NCBI GenBank assembly: GCA_024695935.1
Contig: JAILHH010000032.1
Span: 1-39,030, forward strand
Origin: Acetatifactor sp.
GTDB taxonomy: Bacteria; Bacillota; Clostridia; Lachnospirales; Lachnospiraceae
Length of the DNA: 39,030 nt
Direction of reading: 5' to 3'
Position 1 is the first letter of the stretch, and each line of letters opens with the position of its first letter. The notes under the pieces are model-generated. The model did no database searches, had not been told where the DNA came from, and saw only the letters and a program-made list of their open reading frames with translations. The position numbers and the translations under genes are program-made. Positions 1 to 8,304 of the stretch are shown here, piece after piece.

Positions 1-113
1 TTCATCATCTTCTTATACAAGCCTTCTCTTGAAATCCCCATTTTGCTTGCAATATAAGTGATTGTGATACCTGAATCCTTTATCTTCTGATTTAACAATT
101 CGGTCTTTGTCAT
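1..113 (-). CDS. Partial Cro/CI-like helix-turn-helix protein (cut by the window edge)
   Basis: The minus strand reads ATG at 113-111 and stays open to the left edge for about 37 residues. It begins MTKTELLNQKIKDSG and continues through a helix-turn-helix-like stretch (ITYIASKMGISREGLYKKM). A good ribosome site (GAGGTGAG) lies just upstream. The length, the divergent orientation relative to the repressor gene at 259 and the operator between them fit the Cro-type or excision-control side of a phage or integrative-element switch. Only the N-terminus is in the window, so domain content beyond the DNA-binding helix cannot be judged. Confidence 0.7.
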   Translation of the reverse strand, partial: MTKTELLNQKIKDSGITITYIASKMGISREGLYKKMM

Positions 114-135
114 CTTCTCACCTCGCTTTCATAAC

Positions 136-186
136 CGTGAATCTCGTTCACGTGTATACCATATCATCGCCGTGAATTATTGTCAA
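136..186 (-). promoter_or_regulatory. Promoter and palindromic operator of the divergent switch
   Basis: On the minus strand there is a -35 TTGACA (186-181), a 17-bp spacer and a -10 TATGGT (163-158) that would drive the Cro-like gene. A perfect inverted repeat, CGTGAA-5 bp-TTCACG, sits at 136-152, at the expected transcription start. A further CGTGAA half-site at 171-176 lies inside the promoter spacer. This is the usual geometry of a repressor-controlled promoter; the flanking HTH proteins are the natural candidates to bind it (inference). Confidence 0.65.
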
Positions 187-258
187 CACTTTTTGTAAAA
201 TTTGTTGAAAAAATTTCACTCACATGATACACTCTTCTCACAAAGGAGGTGCAAATAT

Positions 259-603
259 ATGTTAGAACTTTATAAGAATATAAGGGAACTACGTTTGAAT
301 TGCGGACTTTCGCAAAATGAGTTAGCAAAAAAGGTAGGATATAAAGACCGTTCTTCTATTGCTAAAGTAGAAGCAGGCGTTGTCGACATTCCTCAGAGTC
401 AGATCAAAGCGTTTGCTGATGCTTTAGGAGTAACGCCCGGTGAATTGATGGGCTGGGATGAGGAACTATCAAACAAAGCATCTCTCTCAGCTTCAATCTA
501 TAATGATGAAGATAGTTCCTTCATCAAGAAATACCACCAACTTACTCCCGATAACAAAGATTTCATTAATAATATGGTGGATAAACTGCTTTCAACCCAA
601 TAG
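259..603 (+). CDS. XRE-family (CI-like) transcriptional repressor
   Basis: This is a 114-residue protein with an N-terminal HTH_3 domain at about residues 5-60 (KNIRELRLNCGLSQNELAKK, then an SSIAKVEAG recognition region and DALGVTPGELMGW), followed by a short polar C-terminal part. The frame is open further upstream to 202. The ATG at 259 is chosen because AAAGGAGGT (242-250) precedes it at ideal spacing and the conserved domain begins there. No LexA/CI-type protease domain is present, so it is a short repressor of the kind found in integrative elements and prophages. It diverges from the Cro-like gene and probably binds the palindromes at 136-176. Confidence 0.85.
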   Translation: MLELYKNIRELRLNCGLSQNELAKKVGYKDRSSIAKVEAGVVDIPQSQIKAFADALGVTPGELMGWDEELSNKASLSASIYNDEDSSFIKKYHQLTPDNKDFINNMVDKLLSTQ

Positions 604-608
604 CCCTT

Positions 609-704
609 TTACTTGTAGATGATTTCAAGAAGTATTAAGTATATGTACTTCAATACTTTTTCATCTTCAACCAAATCAAGCAGTTTCAATATTTCGTCTT
701 TCAT
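609..704 (-). CDS. 31-residue acidic small protein, unknown function
   Basis: The minus strand encodes MKDEILKLLDLVEDEKVLKY and a hydrophobic helical end. The ATG at 704 is preceded by AGAGAGG at suitable spacing. The pattern of an acidic start, an LL-x-x-x-EDEK centre and an aromatic/aliphatic helix ending in a lysine resembles very short ORFs often seen beside repressors in Firmicutes mobile elements (from memory, not a search). It lies between the CI-like gene and the membrane protein, in the opposite direction. It is too short for firm assignment. Confidence 0.45.
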   Translation of the reverse strand: MKDEILKLLDLVEDEKVLKYIYLILLEIIYK

Positions 705-817
705 AAGCATACCTCTCTACCAATATGATAAGACGATTATAACCACCGGCGATTACGTTGCCAAGTATTGACACATATAGTAAATTGCCCTTATCGGGAT
801 AAATTGTAGGAGGTTTT

Positions 818-1204
818 ATGAAATACATAGAAATATTAATAGGAGCAGGAATGTTGTTTGTATGGGGTGCTTTTGGGTACGCAATACTATCTGCGGAACA
901 ACTAAAAAGAAAATCACTCTATCTTTTTGGAGCAAGTGTAATCGTCATGCTTTTTATAGCCGAGGCGACTCCCGATTACGGAAGTTATATAAAAGAGAAA
1001 AAAGGTAGCACTCTAAATAATGTTAACAAAATAAAAAACAGGCTTTCTCGCATGGTCGAAGAAACGGACGCTGTATGGAAGGGCACCGTTGATTCTGAGG
1101 CAGGCGCTAGTTATGAAGTAGAAAATCAACTGGCTCATATCTATAGTGACATAGAGGAACTTTACGGCAACATTCAATCTATACGTGATGTTTGGGAAGA
1201 TTGA
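818..1204 (+). CDS. Small membrane protein of the integrative element, unknown
   Basis: This is a 128-residue protein that I do not recognise. Two hydrophobic segments (about residues 3-25 and 34-48) are separated by a short basic turn (QLKRKS). They are followed by a charged, probably coiled-coil cytoplasmic or external tail rich in Glu, Asn and Lys. GGAGG at 810-814 precedes the ATG. It ends 10 bp before the integrase start and runs in the same direction, so the two are probably cotranscribed. A role in the element, such as exclusion or membrane sensing, is only a guess. Confidence 0.65.
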   Translation: MKYIEILIGAGMLFVWGAFGYAILSAEQLKRKSLYLFGASVIVMLFIAEATPDYGSYIKEKKGSTLNNVNKIKNRLSRMVEETDAVWKGTVDSEAGASYEVENQLAHIYSDIEELYGNIQSIRDVWED

Positions 1205-1214
1205 GAGGTGCAAA

Positions 1215-2207
1215 ATGACTATTGAAAAGTTAAAAGGTAACAAATGGCGTGCAGTAATAATGAAAGACGGAAAGCGTTACCGCATCACCTACGATTACAA
1301 GCCACAAAAGAAGCAGGCCGAGGCGGACTTATACGAATTGATCTCCAAGGACGGTGACGTTTCCAACAAAGGAATGACGTTTAAAACCGCATCTGCATCC
1401 TACGTTGATATGAAAAGAAACGTACTGTCTCCGAACACTGTTAGGGATTATTCGCTTATGTGTAACCGTCTGCCGGAGTGGTTTGTTAACACCAAGATTG
1501 ACAGTATCACCCAGGTAACAATTAACAAAGTGATTAATGATTTATCCCTAAGGCTATCGCCTAAAACAATACGTAACGTCCACGGCTTCATTTCGGCTGT
1601 TTTAGGCACGTTTAGACCCAACATGAAGATTTATACTACCCTACCGCAAAAACGCAAAAATGAGGTGTATATCCCCACTGACAACGAGGTTAAACAACTG
1701 ATAAAATACTTTGAAGGAACAGCGTTTTACATCCCCATCATTTTGGGCTGTTATGGCATGCGAAGAGGCGAGATCTGTGCCCTGCTGCCCTCTGATATTG
1801 AGGGTGATGTGGTTCACATAACAAAGGCCGTTGCCATTGACGAAAACAGGAACCTTGTCGAAAAGGGAACCAAGACAACGGACTCTGAAAGAGATATCAT
1901 CATATCGTCCGACATAGCCGATTTAATCCGCAAGCAGGGTTATGTATACAAAGGATATCCAGGAAGTATTAACAGGGCACTTGCCAAAGCACAAGAACGG
2001 TTAGGGATTGAACACTTTCCATTCCATAAGCTCCGACATTACTTTGCCAGTAAGATGCTCACGATCACCGACACAAAAACTGTTCAAGCGTTGGGTGGTT
2101 GGAAAACAGATGCTGTTATGAAAACAGTTTATGCTCACTCAATGAAAGAGGAACAGGAACGAGCAAAACGTGAAGCGGTAAATCGTTTAAACGCTTCTAT
2201 TTTTTAG
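1215..2207 (+). CDS. int: Site-specific tyrosine recombinase (integrase)
   Basis: This is a 330-residue phage/ICE-type integrase. It has an N-terminal arm-binding-like region (about 1-40, GNKWRAVIMKDGKRYRITYDY), a SAM-like core-binding domain (about 55-145) and the catalytic domain (about 155-325). Catalytic signatures visible are Arg in YGMRRGEIC, the HKLRHYFAS box (His-x-x-Arg), GGWKTD in the His/Trp-III position and the nucleophile Tyr in VYAHSM. The ATG at 1215 is preferred over the earlier in-frame one at 1185 because GAGAGGTG (1203-1210) sits just before it. It points at tRNA-Pro, whose 3' end lies 145 bp downstream, the usual arrangement for elements that integrate into tRNA genes. Confidence 0.93.
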   Translation: MTIEKLKGNKWRAVIMKDGKRYRITYDYKPQKKQAEADLYELISKDGDVSNKGMTFKTASASYVDMKRNVLSPNTVRDYSLMCNRLPEWFVNTKIDSITQVTINKVINDLSLRLSPKTIRNVHGFISAVLGTFRPNMKIYTTLPQKRKNEVYIPTDNEVKQLIKYFEGTAFYIPIILGCYGMRRGEICALLPSDIEGDVVHITKAVAIDENRNLVEKGTKTTDSERDIIISSDIADLIRKQGYVYKGYPGSINRALAKAQERLGIEHFPFHKLRHYFASKMLTITDTKTVQALGGWKTDAVMKTVYAHSMKEEQERAKREAVNRLNASIF

Positions 2208-2214
2208 CACAATC

Positions 2215-2235
2215 TGTGGGTAATTTGTGGGTAAA
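2215..2235 (+). repeat. Tandem 11-bp direct repeats next to the integrase (candidate arm sites)
   Basis: TGTGGGTAATT is followed immediately by TGTGGGTAAAT, an 11-bp repeat with one mismatch, so two recognition sequences lie one helical turn apart. They lie just after the integrase stop, between it and tRNA-Pro. Short direct repeats in this position are typical of arm-type integrase or excisionase sites. No experimental support is available here. Confidence 0.5.
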
Positions 2236-2285
2236 TTTTTACAAAAAGTACTTGTTTTTCACAAATCACGGTTGTAAAAACAGAG

Positions 2286-2328
2286 TAAAAAAATAGCGGA
2301 AAACCCTGTATTTTCAAGGCTTTCCGCT
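2286..2328 (-). terminator. Rho-independent terminator of the tRNA-Pro transcript
   Basis: On the minus strand, AGCGGAAA (2328-2321) pairs with TTTCCGCT (2302-2295), with further partial pairing inside, and is followed by a T7 run at 2293-2287. It lies about 25 bp beyond the 3' end of tRNA-Pro and is read in the tRNA direction. It may also stop the convergent integrase transcript. Confidence 0.75.
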
Positions 2329-2351
2329 TGTTTATGCGAATTGTAAAAAAG

Positions 2352-2426
2352 TCGGGGTGACAGGATTCGAACCTGCGACCCCCTGCTCCCAAAGCAGGTG
2401 CTCTAGCCAAGCTGAGCCACACCCCG
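2352..2426 (-). tRNA. tRNA-Pro (anticodon TGG)
   Basis: The minus strand folds as a cloverleaf. The acceptor stem is CGGGGTG/CACCCCG with discriminator A. The anticodon stem is CCTGC/GCAGG with loop TTTGGGA, giving TGG. The T-loop is GGTTCGAATCC. The CCA end is not encoded. Its 3' end faces the integrase gene, making it the probable attachment site of the element that occupies the left of the window. Confidence 0.96.
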
Positions 2427-2450
2427 AGGCGTTATCAACACGCAAATGCT

Positions 2451-2479
2451 ATTATAACTATCAGGTCTTTAACTGTCAA
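2451..2479 (-). promoter_or_regulatory. Consensus sigma-A promoter of tRNA-Pro
   Basis: The minus strand shows TTGACA (2479-2474), a 17-bp spacer and TATAAT (2456-2451), a full consensus match. It ends about 25 bp upstream of the mature tRNA 5' end. Confidence 0.9.
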
Positions 2480-2492
2480 CTTATTTATAGTC

Positions 2493-2538
2493 CACAGGCA
2501 TGAATAATTTCATTAACTTTTAACCAAACATGCCTGTG
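2493..2538. repeat. 10-bp inverted repeat downstream of fbp
   Basis: CACAGGCATG (2493-2502) and CATGCCTGTG (2529-2538) are perfect complements around a 26-nt AT-rich loop, 29 bp after the fbp stop. No T-run follows on the minus strand, so a standard intrinsic terminator is not certain. It could be a transcript 3'-end stabiliser or a weak terminator. Confidence 0.5.
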
Positions 2539-2566
2539 AACCCATAATCTCAAAATTCATTTAGCC

Positions 2567-4513
2567 TTAGCGTTTTTCCTTTAGTTTACCGTTTCTGTAA
2601 GCCTCCAGTAAAAGTTTTAATTCATCGATTCGAACCTGAATCTCACGACCGTTGTCTGTATCCTTTATGAGCTGTCTGTTTCTGGCCTGATAAATGATCT
2701 CTCGATTGGAAATAATATCGATATCCTTTTTCACTGCTTCCGCAGGACTCACAAAAGGTTCATGGGCAGCAAGACTCATTCCGTAGGAATTGTAGATCAG
2801 CGTATATCCTGCGATGCCTGTAACTTTTTGATAAGGTTTTGCAAAACCGCCGTCGATGATGATCACCTTTCCGCCGCATCTGACAGGGTTCTCCCCCTCC
2901 TTTAAATGCACCGGCACATGTCCGTTAATGATATGTGCATCCTCGAAATCCGCACCGAATTCCTTCAGGATCATCCTAGCGACTTCAGGCTTCTCCAAAA
3001 GAGTATAATAGTAGTCCTTCTTTTCAACCTTTGCAGCCTTTTCCTCCACAAAATACTTTTCAAGGACTGCCATCTTGCTCTTTCCGAAAAGAGGTGAATT
3101 GGGAGAACACCATATGAACCACATGATATTCCTGCCTTTTTCCTTTTCCTCTTCATCCACTGCAAAAAAGGCCTTTCTCACATATTCCTCCAATATGTCA
3201 TAGAGAGCCTTGCCCTTGTACATATTGCCGTAGATATTAACCTCCCGTAAACTTCCGTCCTCGTTCAGAGGGACGCAGCCGTGATAGAGAAGATTGTGAT
3301 TGTAAACCTTGTAGATACCTCCCTTGTTCAACAGGAAATTTGCATGCTTTTGCAGTCTTTCGCAATGTAAAAATGTATTTTTCAGATGGTTTACCAGATT
3401 TACTTCCTGCTTTGTGAGTTTGTAGGGATCGTCCCTGTCGATGGTGGGATAATCCTCCTCACACATATCGTATTCCACGCCGTCCACCGTTATCTTTTTA
3501 CGGTCCCAGTCAATGTTTTTAAGCAGCAGCCTGGACTCCATATTAAGCCATGGATTGTCCATGATGATCTGTCCTTCCAGCTTTATCTGGATCACGGCAA
3601 TACTCTTTAGCATTTTCTCCGCCAGGTGTTTTTCGTACTCTGACTTGTCGTCAAGGCCGACTACCTTGTAGTGTTCGCATGGATCCTTTCTGTATGTGTT
3701 CATGGCAAAAGAAGCAAGCGGAAGGAGATTTATTCCGTATGCATCCTCCAACAGATCCAGATTTCCATAGGAAACCGTGTTTCTGATCACGTTTGCGATA
3801 CATGCGGACTGTCCTGCTGCCGCCCCCAGCCATTCGATATCATGATTTCCCCATTGAATATCAAGAGAATGATACTCCATAAGGGCATCCATTATCTTGT
3901 CAGGTGCGGGACCTCTGTCAAAAATATCACCTATCACGTGCAGATGGTCTATTACGAGCCTCTGGATCAGATTGCAGAGCGCAATGATCATGGGTTCTGC
4001 CTGCCCTATCTCGATAATGGTATTTACAATGGCATCATAGTAATTTTCCTTGTTTAAGACCTCTGCCTTCTCTGTTATGAGTTCTTCTATGACATAGGCA
4101 TATTTTTTCGGCATGGCCTTTCTAAGTTTTGACCTGGTATACTTTGAACCTGTGACACGGCAAACATCGATGAGTCTGTAGATGGTGATATGATACCAGT
4201 TATCAATATCATCGCACTTGTCCTTTACGTCCCTTAATTTATCCTTTGGATAATAAATAAGAGTTGCCAACGCCTTTTTGTCCGCTATCGACAGAGTATG
4301 ACCGAATACGTCGTCTATCTTTTTTCTGACCGCCCCGGATCCGTTTTTGAGCACGTGGGAAAAAGCTTCATATTCCCCATGTATATCAGAAATATAATGC
4401 TCCGTACCCTTGGGCAGGTTTAAGATAGATTGCAGATTGATGATCTCCTGGGAAGCTGAAGCCACGTCCGGGAATAGTTCCGACAGGCATTTTAAATATC
4501 TTGACTCATCCAT
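2567..4513 (-). CDS. fbp: Fructose-1,6-bisphosphatase, class III (Firmicutes type)
   Basis: This is a 648-residue cytosolic enzyme hydrolysing fructose-1,6-bisphosphate to fructose-6-phosphate in gluconeogenesis (EC 3.1.3.11). The metallophosphoesterase signature is clear: YISDIHGEYEAF near the N-terminus, VIGDIFDRGPAPD, then QWGNHDIEWLGAA, and INGHVPVHL near the C-terminus. The length fits the usual 640-670 residues of the family. The frame can be extended to a TTG at 4537, but no ribosome site precedes that codon. AAGGAG lies 12 nt before the ATG at 4513, so that start is used. It follows the alpha/beta hydrolase gene at short distance and may share its transcript. Confidence 0.95.
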   Translation of the reverse strand: MDESRYLKCLSELFPDVASASQEIINLQSILNLPKGTEHYISDIHGEYEAFSHVLKNGSGAVRKKIDDVFGHTLSIADKKALATLIYYPKDKLRDVKDKCDDIDNWYHITIYRLIDVCRVTGSKYTRSKLRKAMPKKYAYVIEELITEKAEVLNKENYYDAIVNTIIEIGQAEPMIIALCNLIQRLVIDHLHVIGDIFDRGPAPDKIMDALMEYHSLDIQWGNHDIEWLGAAAGQSACIANVIRNTVSYGNLDLLEDAYGINLLPLASFAMNTYRKDPCEHYKVVGLDDKSEYEKHLAEKMLKSIAVIQIKLEGQIIMDNPWLNMESRLLLKNIDWDRKKITVDGVEYDMCEEDYPTIDRDDPYKLTKQEVNLVNHLKNTFLHCERLQKHANFLLNKGGIYKVYNHNLLYHGCVPLNEDGSLREVNIYGNMYKGKALYDILEEYVRKAFFAVDEEEKEKGRNIMWFIWCSPNSPLFGKSKMAVLEKYFVEEKAAKVEKKDYYYTLLEKPEVARMILKEFGADFEDAHIINGHVPVHLKEGENPVRCGGKVIIIDGGFAKPYQKVTGIAGYTLIYNSYGMSLAAHEPFVSPAEAVKKDIDIISNREIIYQARNRQLIKDTDNGREIQVRIDELKLLLEAYRNGKLKEKR

Positions 4514-4545
4514 TGTCAGGTCTGTCTCCTTCGTCAAAACAAATG

Positions 4546-5667
4546 TTAATTCTCTAAAAATTCAAAAACGGTATTAAAATACGGAACCAGTGTGTCATAA
4601 TAAGCCGAATACAGTTCATGCTTTGCACCGGGTACAAATACAAGTTCCGAACTGTCCACCGCATTTACAAATCTGTAGATTCCTCTTTTTCCCACAGCCT
4701 TGTCATTTTCGGCGCAGAATACCAAAAGAGGCGTCTCGATCTTTTCTGTGTTTTCCTTTTTAAGTATCTCATTGCATCCCTTCAAAGCCGCATTTAACCA
4801 CGCGTAAGATGCGCCGTAGGTCTGAATATTCTCATCGGCCACCATCTTGTCAAAATAGTAACTGTAACGCATTTCAGAGCCGCTTGATACTATGCTGAAG
4901 TCCTCGACGTAATCAAATGGGTAATGTCCTATGACATATTCCTTTTCATTGCCTGTGACCATGAAAAAATCCACCATATGTTTTGTGATATTCTTTGGAA
5001 TACCGGCAGTTGCGGGATCAAGCATGGGGCAGCTTAGCACCACTTTTTCAAAATAATCCGGGTACTGCTCCAGAAAAGATACAGTCACTCCGCCTCCCAT
5101 GGAATGCGCGTATCCGTAGAGTTTACCGTCTCCCACCACCGGCAGGACTGCCTTGTCCAAAACTGCCTTCATATCCTCAACATATTCATTTAAATCCTGA
5201 ACATATACCAGATCCGGATCATCAACCTGTCTCTCGGAATATCCGTGTCCTCTGAAATCAAAGTTAAATACGCTAAAGCCTTCCTTTAAAAAATAGTAGG
5301 CCACTTCTCCGTATTTTTCCTTTGACTCCGTAAATCCATGGGCCATAAGCACATATCTGTCACTGTCCGGCAGGATGTAAGAGCTGTAGCTGATCTTTAA
5401 CCCGTCAGAGGTATCCACAAAGCCGTCCTGTCTGTATATAGCCAGAAAGGGCTCCACCTCATTTTTCATGGTTTTTTCATAGTCCTCATCATGGACATAA
5501 ACCTTAGGATCGGTCTTTGTCATATCAAGACTTACCTGTTTGTCGGAGTGAGCAGTCTTTACAGCGATGTTACCTGCCAGAAAAGATATACCGACATATA
5601 AAACAAATAATAAAATCACACAGACGATAAAAGAAATTATCTTATGCTTCTTTACAAATCCAGTCAT
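4546..5667 (-). CDS. Membrane-anchored alpha/beta hydrolase (serine aminopeptidase S33 / lysophospholipase-like)
   Basis: This is a 373-residue protein with one N-terminal hydrophobic helix (about residues 10-31) that acts as a signal anchor, so the hydrolase domain probably faces outside. The fold markers are MAHGFTESKEKY (oxyanion-hole HG), FDFRGHGYS, and the nucleophile elbow AHSMGG with Ser at about 189. The probable catalytic Asp is in FCAENDKAV and the His in PGAKHELY near the C-terminus. This layout matches the Hydrolase_4 family, which includes monoacylglycerol lipase and lysophospholipase. The substrate is not readable from sequence. It lies between a chemoreceptor gene and fbp. Confidence 0.85.
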   Translation of the reverse strand: MTGFVKKHKIISFIVCVILLFVLYVGISFLAGNIAVKTAHSDKQVSLDMTKTDPKVYVHDEDYEKTMKNEVEPFLAIYRQDGFVDTSDGLKISYSSYILPDSDRYVLMAHGFTESKEKYGEVAYYFLKEGFSVFNFDFRGHGYSERQVDDPDLVYVQDLNEYVEDMKAVLDKAVLPVVGDGKLYGYAHSMGGGVTVSFLEQYPDYFEKVVLSCPMLDPATAGIPKNITKHMVDFFMVTGNEKEYVIGHYPFDYVEDFSIVSSGSEMRYSYYFDKMVADENIQTYGASYAWLNAALKGCNEILKKENTEKIETPLLVFCAENDKAVGKRGIYRFVNAVDSSELVFVPGAKHELYSAYYDTLVPYFNTVFEFLEN

Positions 5668-5690
5668 TATATTCTCCGGTCCTTCCTGTT

Positions 5691-7184
5691 TTATTCACTC
5701 TTGCTCGTAGCCAGATCGTTTGAGCTTATCTGTATCTCCTTTGCGGAATTTTCAATTGTTTCAATGGAATCCTTTAAATTATCAAGTGTATCGCAGATCA
5801 TATCGATCTCTGAGGACGTGAGCTTTGACTGGGAAAGGGTCTCCTCGATGATCACCTTCACCACATCCACCTTTTCCTTGAGAGCCTTTATATGTTCTCT
5901 TGACAGTTCCACCTTGTCCATGACAGCGTTTTGAGCCTTGTACATCTCGCCGAAATCATCCTTTGCCTTGCGGATGATCTCCACATTCTCATCTATTACA
6001 TTCTGGGTCTTGTCAATGGACTGAACGTATTCTCTTGAGTTCCGGTCCATCTCCTCTATGATCTTTGTGATTTCTCCCGCAGAGTGGCTGGTCTGTTCAG
6101 CCAGGGACTGGATCTCTCCTGCCACAACGGCAAAGCCTCTTCCCGCTTCTCCCGCTCTTGCCGCCTCTATGGAAGCATTTAATGACAGGAGGTTCGTCTG
6201 CTTTGAGATGGAATTTATAAGGCCGATTGCCGCCGAGATCTGCTGAGTACTCTCAAAAAGATTGTTGAAGGTCTCCCTGGACTCTTCGTTTGCCTTTGAA
6301 ATATCATCGATCTTTCCGAGAAGTTCTGTCATATTCTCATTATTTCTGTTTGTAAGATGCCCCATCTTTTCCGTGAGGTCGGAAATCTCATCCGAATTTC
6401 CTGCGGTCTCATTGATCCTGTTGTAGATATCCTCCACGTATGCGGAACTGTTTCCTGCTTTTTCAGAGAGAGTCTCCGCTGTCTTTTTAACAGATTCCGC
6501 TCTCACATTTATATCACCGACAAACCCATGATTTTTGTCAAGGTTTTCGTTTAAGATATTCACGTTTTCATCTATGGTCTTAACACCCACCATAACCTTT
6601 GAAAACATGTCGTTTGTCTCATTCGTCTTTTCCATAAACCGGTTCAAAAGGCCTCTTGTCTTCTTTGATAGACAATAAAACAGATATGCCAGGATAAACA
6701 GCTGAACCGTAAAATAAATCATGGTGGATCCGAAGGTCGGATAGCTGATGGAAAGGCTGTATCCCTCATAAAAGACCACGGATATCCAGTTTGCAATGGC
6801 AAAGAGCGGTATCTGAATGACAAAGGCGATGATTATTATCATGGGATCAAAATATAAGCTCATTACCGCATAGGTAAAGATAAGTGCCAGGGATCCGTAA
6901 AACCATCCTATAATAAAAAATGCCGAACTGATCACCTCAACCAGAACAAGAACAGTGATCTCAAAAACCCTTCCGTTCCGGTTCTTTTTGGCCAAAATGA
7001 TCGGCACAGCACACAACAAAGCACAAAACAATATGCCAAAATCAGTGGCATAGATATTCCCTTTCTTTGTGATAAGCACAAACAGAAAATCCAGGATGCA
7101 GATAACCATACTTATCCACAGACCCTTCACAATAAAATTGTTGGATTCGATCCTGCTTTGACTCAAAAAATCCTGCTCCTTCAT
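5691..7184 (-). CDS. Methyl-accepting chemotaxis protein with a polytopic membrane domain
   Basis: This is a 497-residue receptor. About residues 15-190 contain five to six hydrophobic helices with almost no extracytoplasmic loop. The rest is the cytoplasmic coiled-coil signalling domain, with the conserved hairpin tip at about 335-375 ([20 protein letters not shown], then [15 protein letters not shown]). No Cache or four-helix ligand domain and no obvious HAMP are visible, so sensing probably occurs in or at the membrane. It would signal to CheA/CheW encoded elsewhere. The purine-rich ribosome site lies next to a 13-bp palindrome at 7205-7217. Confidence 0.93.
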   Translation of the reverse strand: MKEQDFLSQSRIESNNFIVKGLWISMVICILDFLFVLITKKGNIYATDFGILFCALLCAVPIILAKKNRNGRVFEITVLVLVEVISSAFFIIGWFYGSLALIFTYAVMSLYFDPMIIIIAFVIQIPLFAIANWISVVFYEGYSLSISYPTFGSTMIYFTVQLFILAYLFYCLSKKTRGLLNRFMEKTNETNDMFSKVMVGVKTIDENVNILNENLDKNHGFVGDINVRAESVKKTAETLSEKAGNSSAYVEDIYNRINETAGNSDEISDLTEKMGHLTNRNNENMTELLGKIDDISKANEESRETFNNLFESTQQISAAIGLINSISKQTNLLSLNASIEAARAGEAGRGFAVVAGEIQSLAEQTSHSAGEITKIIEEMDRNSREYVQSIDKTQNVIDENVEIIRKAKDDFGEMYKAQNAVMDKVELSREHIKALKEKVDVVKVIIEETLSQSKLTSSEIDMICDTLDNLKDSIETIENSAKEIQISSNDLATSKSE

Positions 7185-7204
7185 AAGAAAACCCTTTCCT
7201 TTCC

Positions 7205-7217
7205 TTGGCTAAGCCAA
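7205..7217. promoter_or_regulatory. 13-bp palindrome in the chemoreceptor leader
   Basis: TTGGCT-A-AGCCAA is a perfect palindrome centred 27 bp upstream of the chemoreceptor ATG and immediately 5' of its ribosome site. It could be an operator or a small leader hairpin. A chance palindrome of this size is also possible. Confidence 0.3.
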
Positions 7218-7234
7218 TGCCCTTTTGTTTGTTA

Positions 7235-7711
7235 TTACAGATATGCTATAGTAAAGTGCATTTTTTCTTCCTTGTCGATCTCCATGATCACGTAACTGGG
7301 CCTGCGCCCCTCCTGTCTAGGATAAGAAAGACTGCCCGGATTCACCGCGATCACTTCATCTTTCATATCCACCACCGGCTTGTGTGTATGACCGTAAAAG
7401 ACTATGTCCGCACCCCTGGCAAACGCCTCTCTTTTGATATGCTTATTGCTCATGGATACGTAATAATTGTGACCGTGGGTCACAAAGCATTTATATCTTC
7501 CGATCTGCAGTTCAAGCTCCGCCGGCAGGGATGAGAAATAATCATTGTTTCCCCTAACCATATAGACAGGACACTTTGCTGCGTTCTCCAGCGCATATTC
7601 ACTGTTTTCCACGTCTCCGCAATGTATCACCATATCCGGATCATGGAGTTCCAATACTTTAAAATAGTTTTCGTTGCGACCGTGAGTATCGCTTACCACA
7701 ATTATTTTCAT
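7235..7711 (-). CDS. YfcE/MJ0936-family metallophosphodiesterase
   Basis: This is a 158-residue, single-domain calcineurin-like phosphoesterase. All metal-binding motifs are present in order: VVSDTHGRNE, HCGDVENSE, VRGNNDYF, VTHGHNYYV and FYGHTHKPV. This small family acts on phosphodiesters in vitro, and physiological substrates are mostly unknown. Its ATG overlaps the stop of the RdgB gene by 4 bp (ATGA), which indicates translational coupling in the rlmL-like / amidase-like / rdgB / yfcE operon. Confidence 0.92.
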   Translation of the reverse strand: MKIIVVSDTHGRNENYFKVLELHDPDMVIHCGDVENSEYALENAAKCPVYMVRGNNDYFSSLPAELELQIGRYKCFVTHGHNYYVSMSNKHIKREAFARGADIVFYGHTHKPVVDMKDEVIAVNPGSLSYPRQEGRRPSYVIMEIDKEEKMHFTIAYL

Positions 7712-8304
7712 AGATATTTTCTCAACTCTTCTCTCATAAGTTTAAGGGCTTTTCCCCTGTGGCTTACCCCGTTTTTTTCATCCTCGGAAAGCTCCGCCGT
7801 GGTCTTTTTATACTCAGGGAAATAAAAGATGGGATCATACCCAAAGCCGTTTTCGCCCTTTATCTCATGACTGATAAATCCCTCAATGGTTGCAAAGGTA
7901 GTAAGTTCCGTTTTATCCGGTAGGATAGCGGCAATGGCACAGGCAAAGCGTGCCGTTCTCTTTTCATCGGGAACTCCCTCTAATTTTTCAAGGAGTGCTG
8001 TATTTTTTACGCTGTATGGCGTATCCTCCCCCATGAAACGTGCCGAGTGCACTCCGGGAGCTTTATCAAGGTAGTCTATCTCAAGCCCTGAATCGTCTGC
8101 AAGCACAATATCATCCGTGAGCGCTGCAATGGCTCTCGCCTTTTTCATGGCATTTTCAGCATAAGTCTTGCCATCCTCCACGATATCAGCTTCAAGGCCC
8201 GCTTCCTTCATGGAGAGGATCTCCAGATTGGTATCCCGTAAGATCCGCCTGATCTCTTTCATCTTATTGTTATTGCCTGTGGCAAATATTATCCTTGGTG
8301 CCAT
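7708..8304 (-). CDS. rdgB: Non-canonical purine NTP pyrophosphatase (RdgB/HAM1)
   Basis: This is a 198-residue enzyme of full family length. It hydrolyses ITP, dITP and XTP to monophosphates (EC 3.6.1.66), keeping deaminated purines out of nucleic acids. It shows the N-terminal ATGNNNKMKEIRRIL motif, VLADDSGLEIDYL with the catalytic Asp pair, PGVHSARF, and the C-terminal GFGYDPIFYFPE and HRGKAL motifs. Its ATG abuts the stop of the amidase-like gene with a 1-bp overlap, and its own stop overlaps the next start. Confidence 0.96.
   Translation of the reverse strand: MAPRIIFATGNNNKMKEIRRILRDTNLEILSMKEAGLEADIVEDGKTYAENAMKKARAIAALTDDIVLADDSGLEIDYLDKAPGVHSARFMGEDTPYSVKNTALLEKLEGVPDEKRTARFACAIAAILPDKTELTTFATIEGFISHEIKGENGFGYDPIFYFPEYKKTTAELSEDEKNGVSHRGKALKLMREELRKYL

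Noticed and set aside
2204-2422. 72-residue minus-strand ORF covering tRNA-Pro
   Set aside because: It is the translation of the tRNA gene and its flank.
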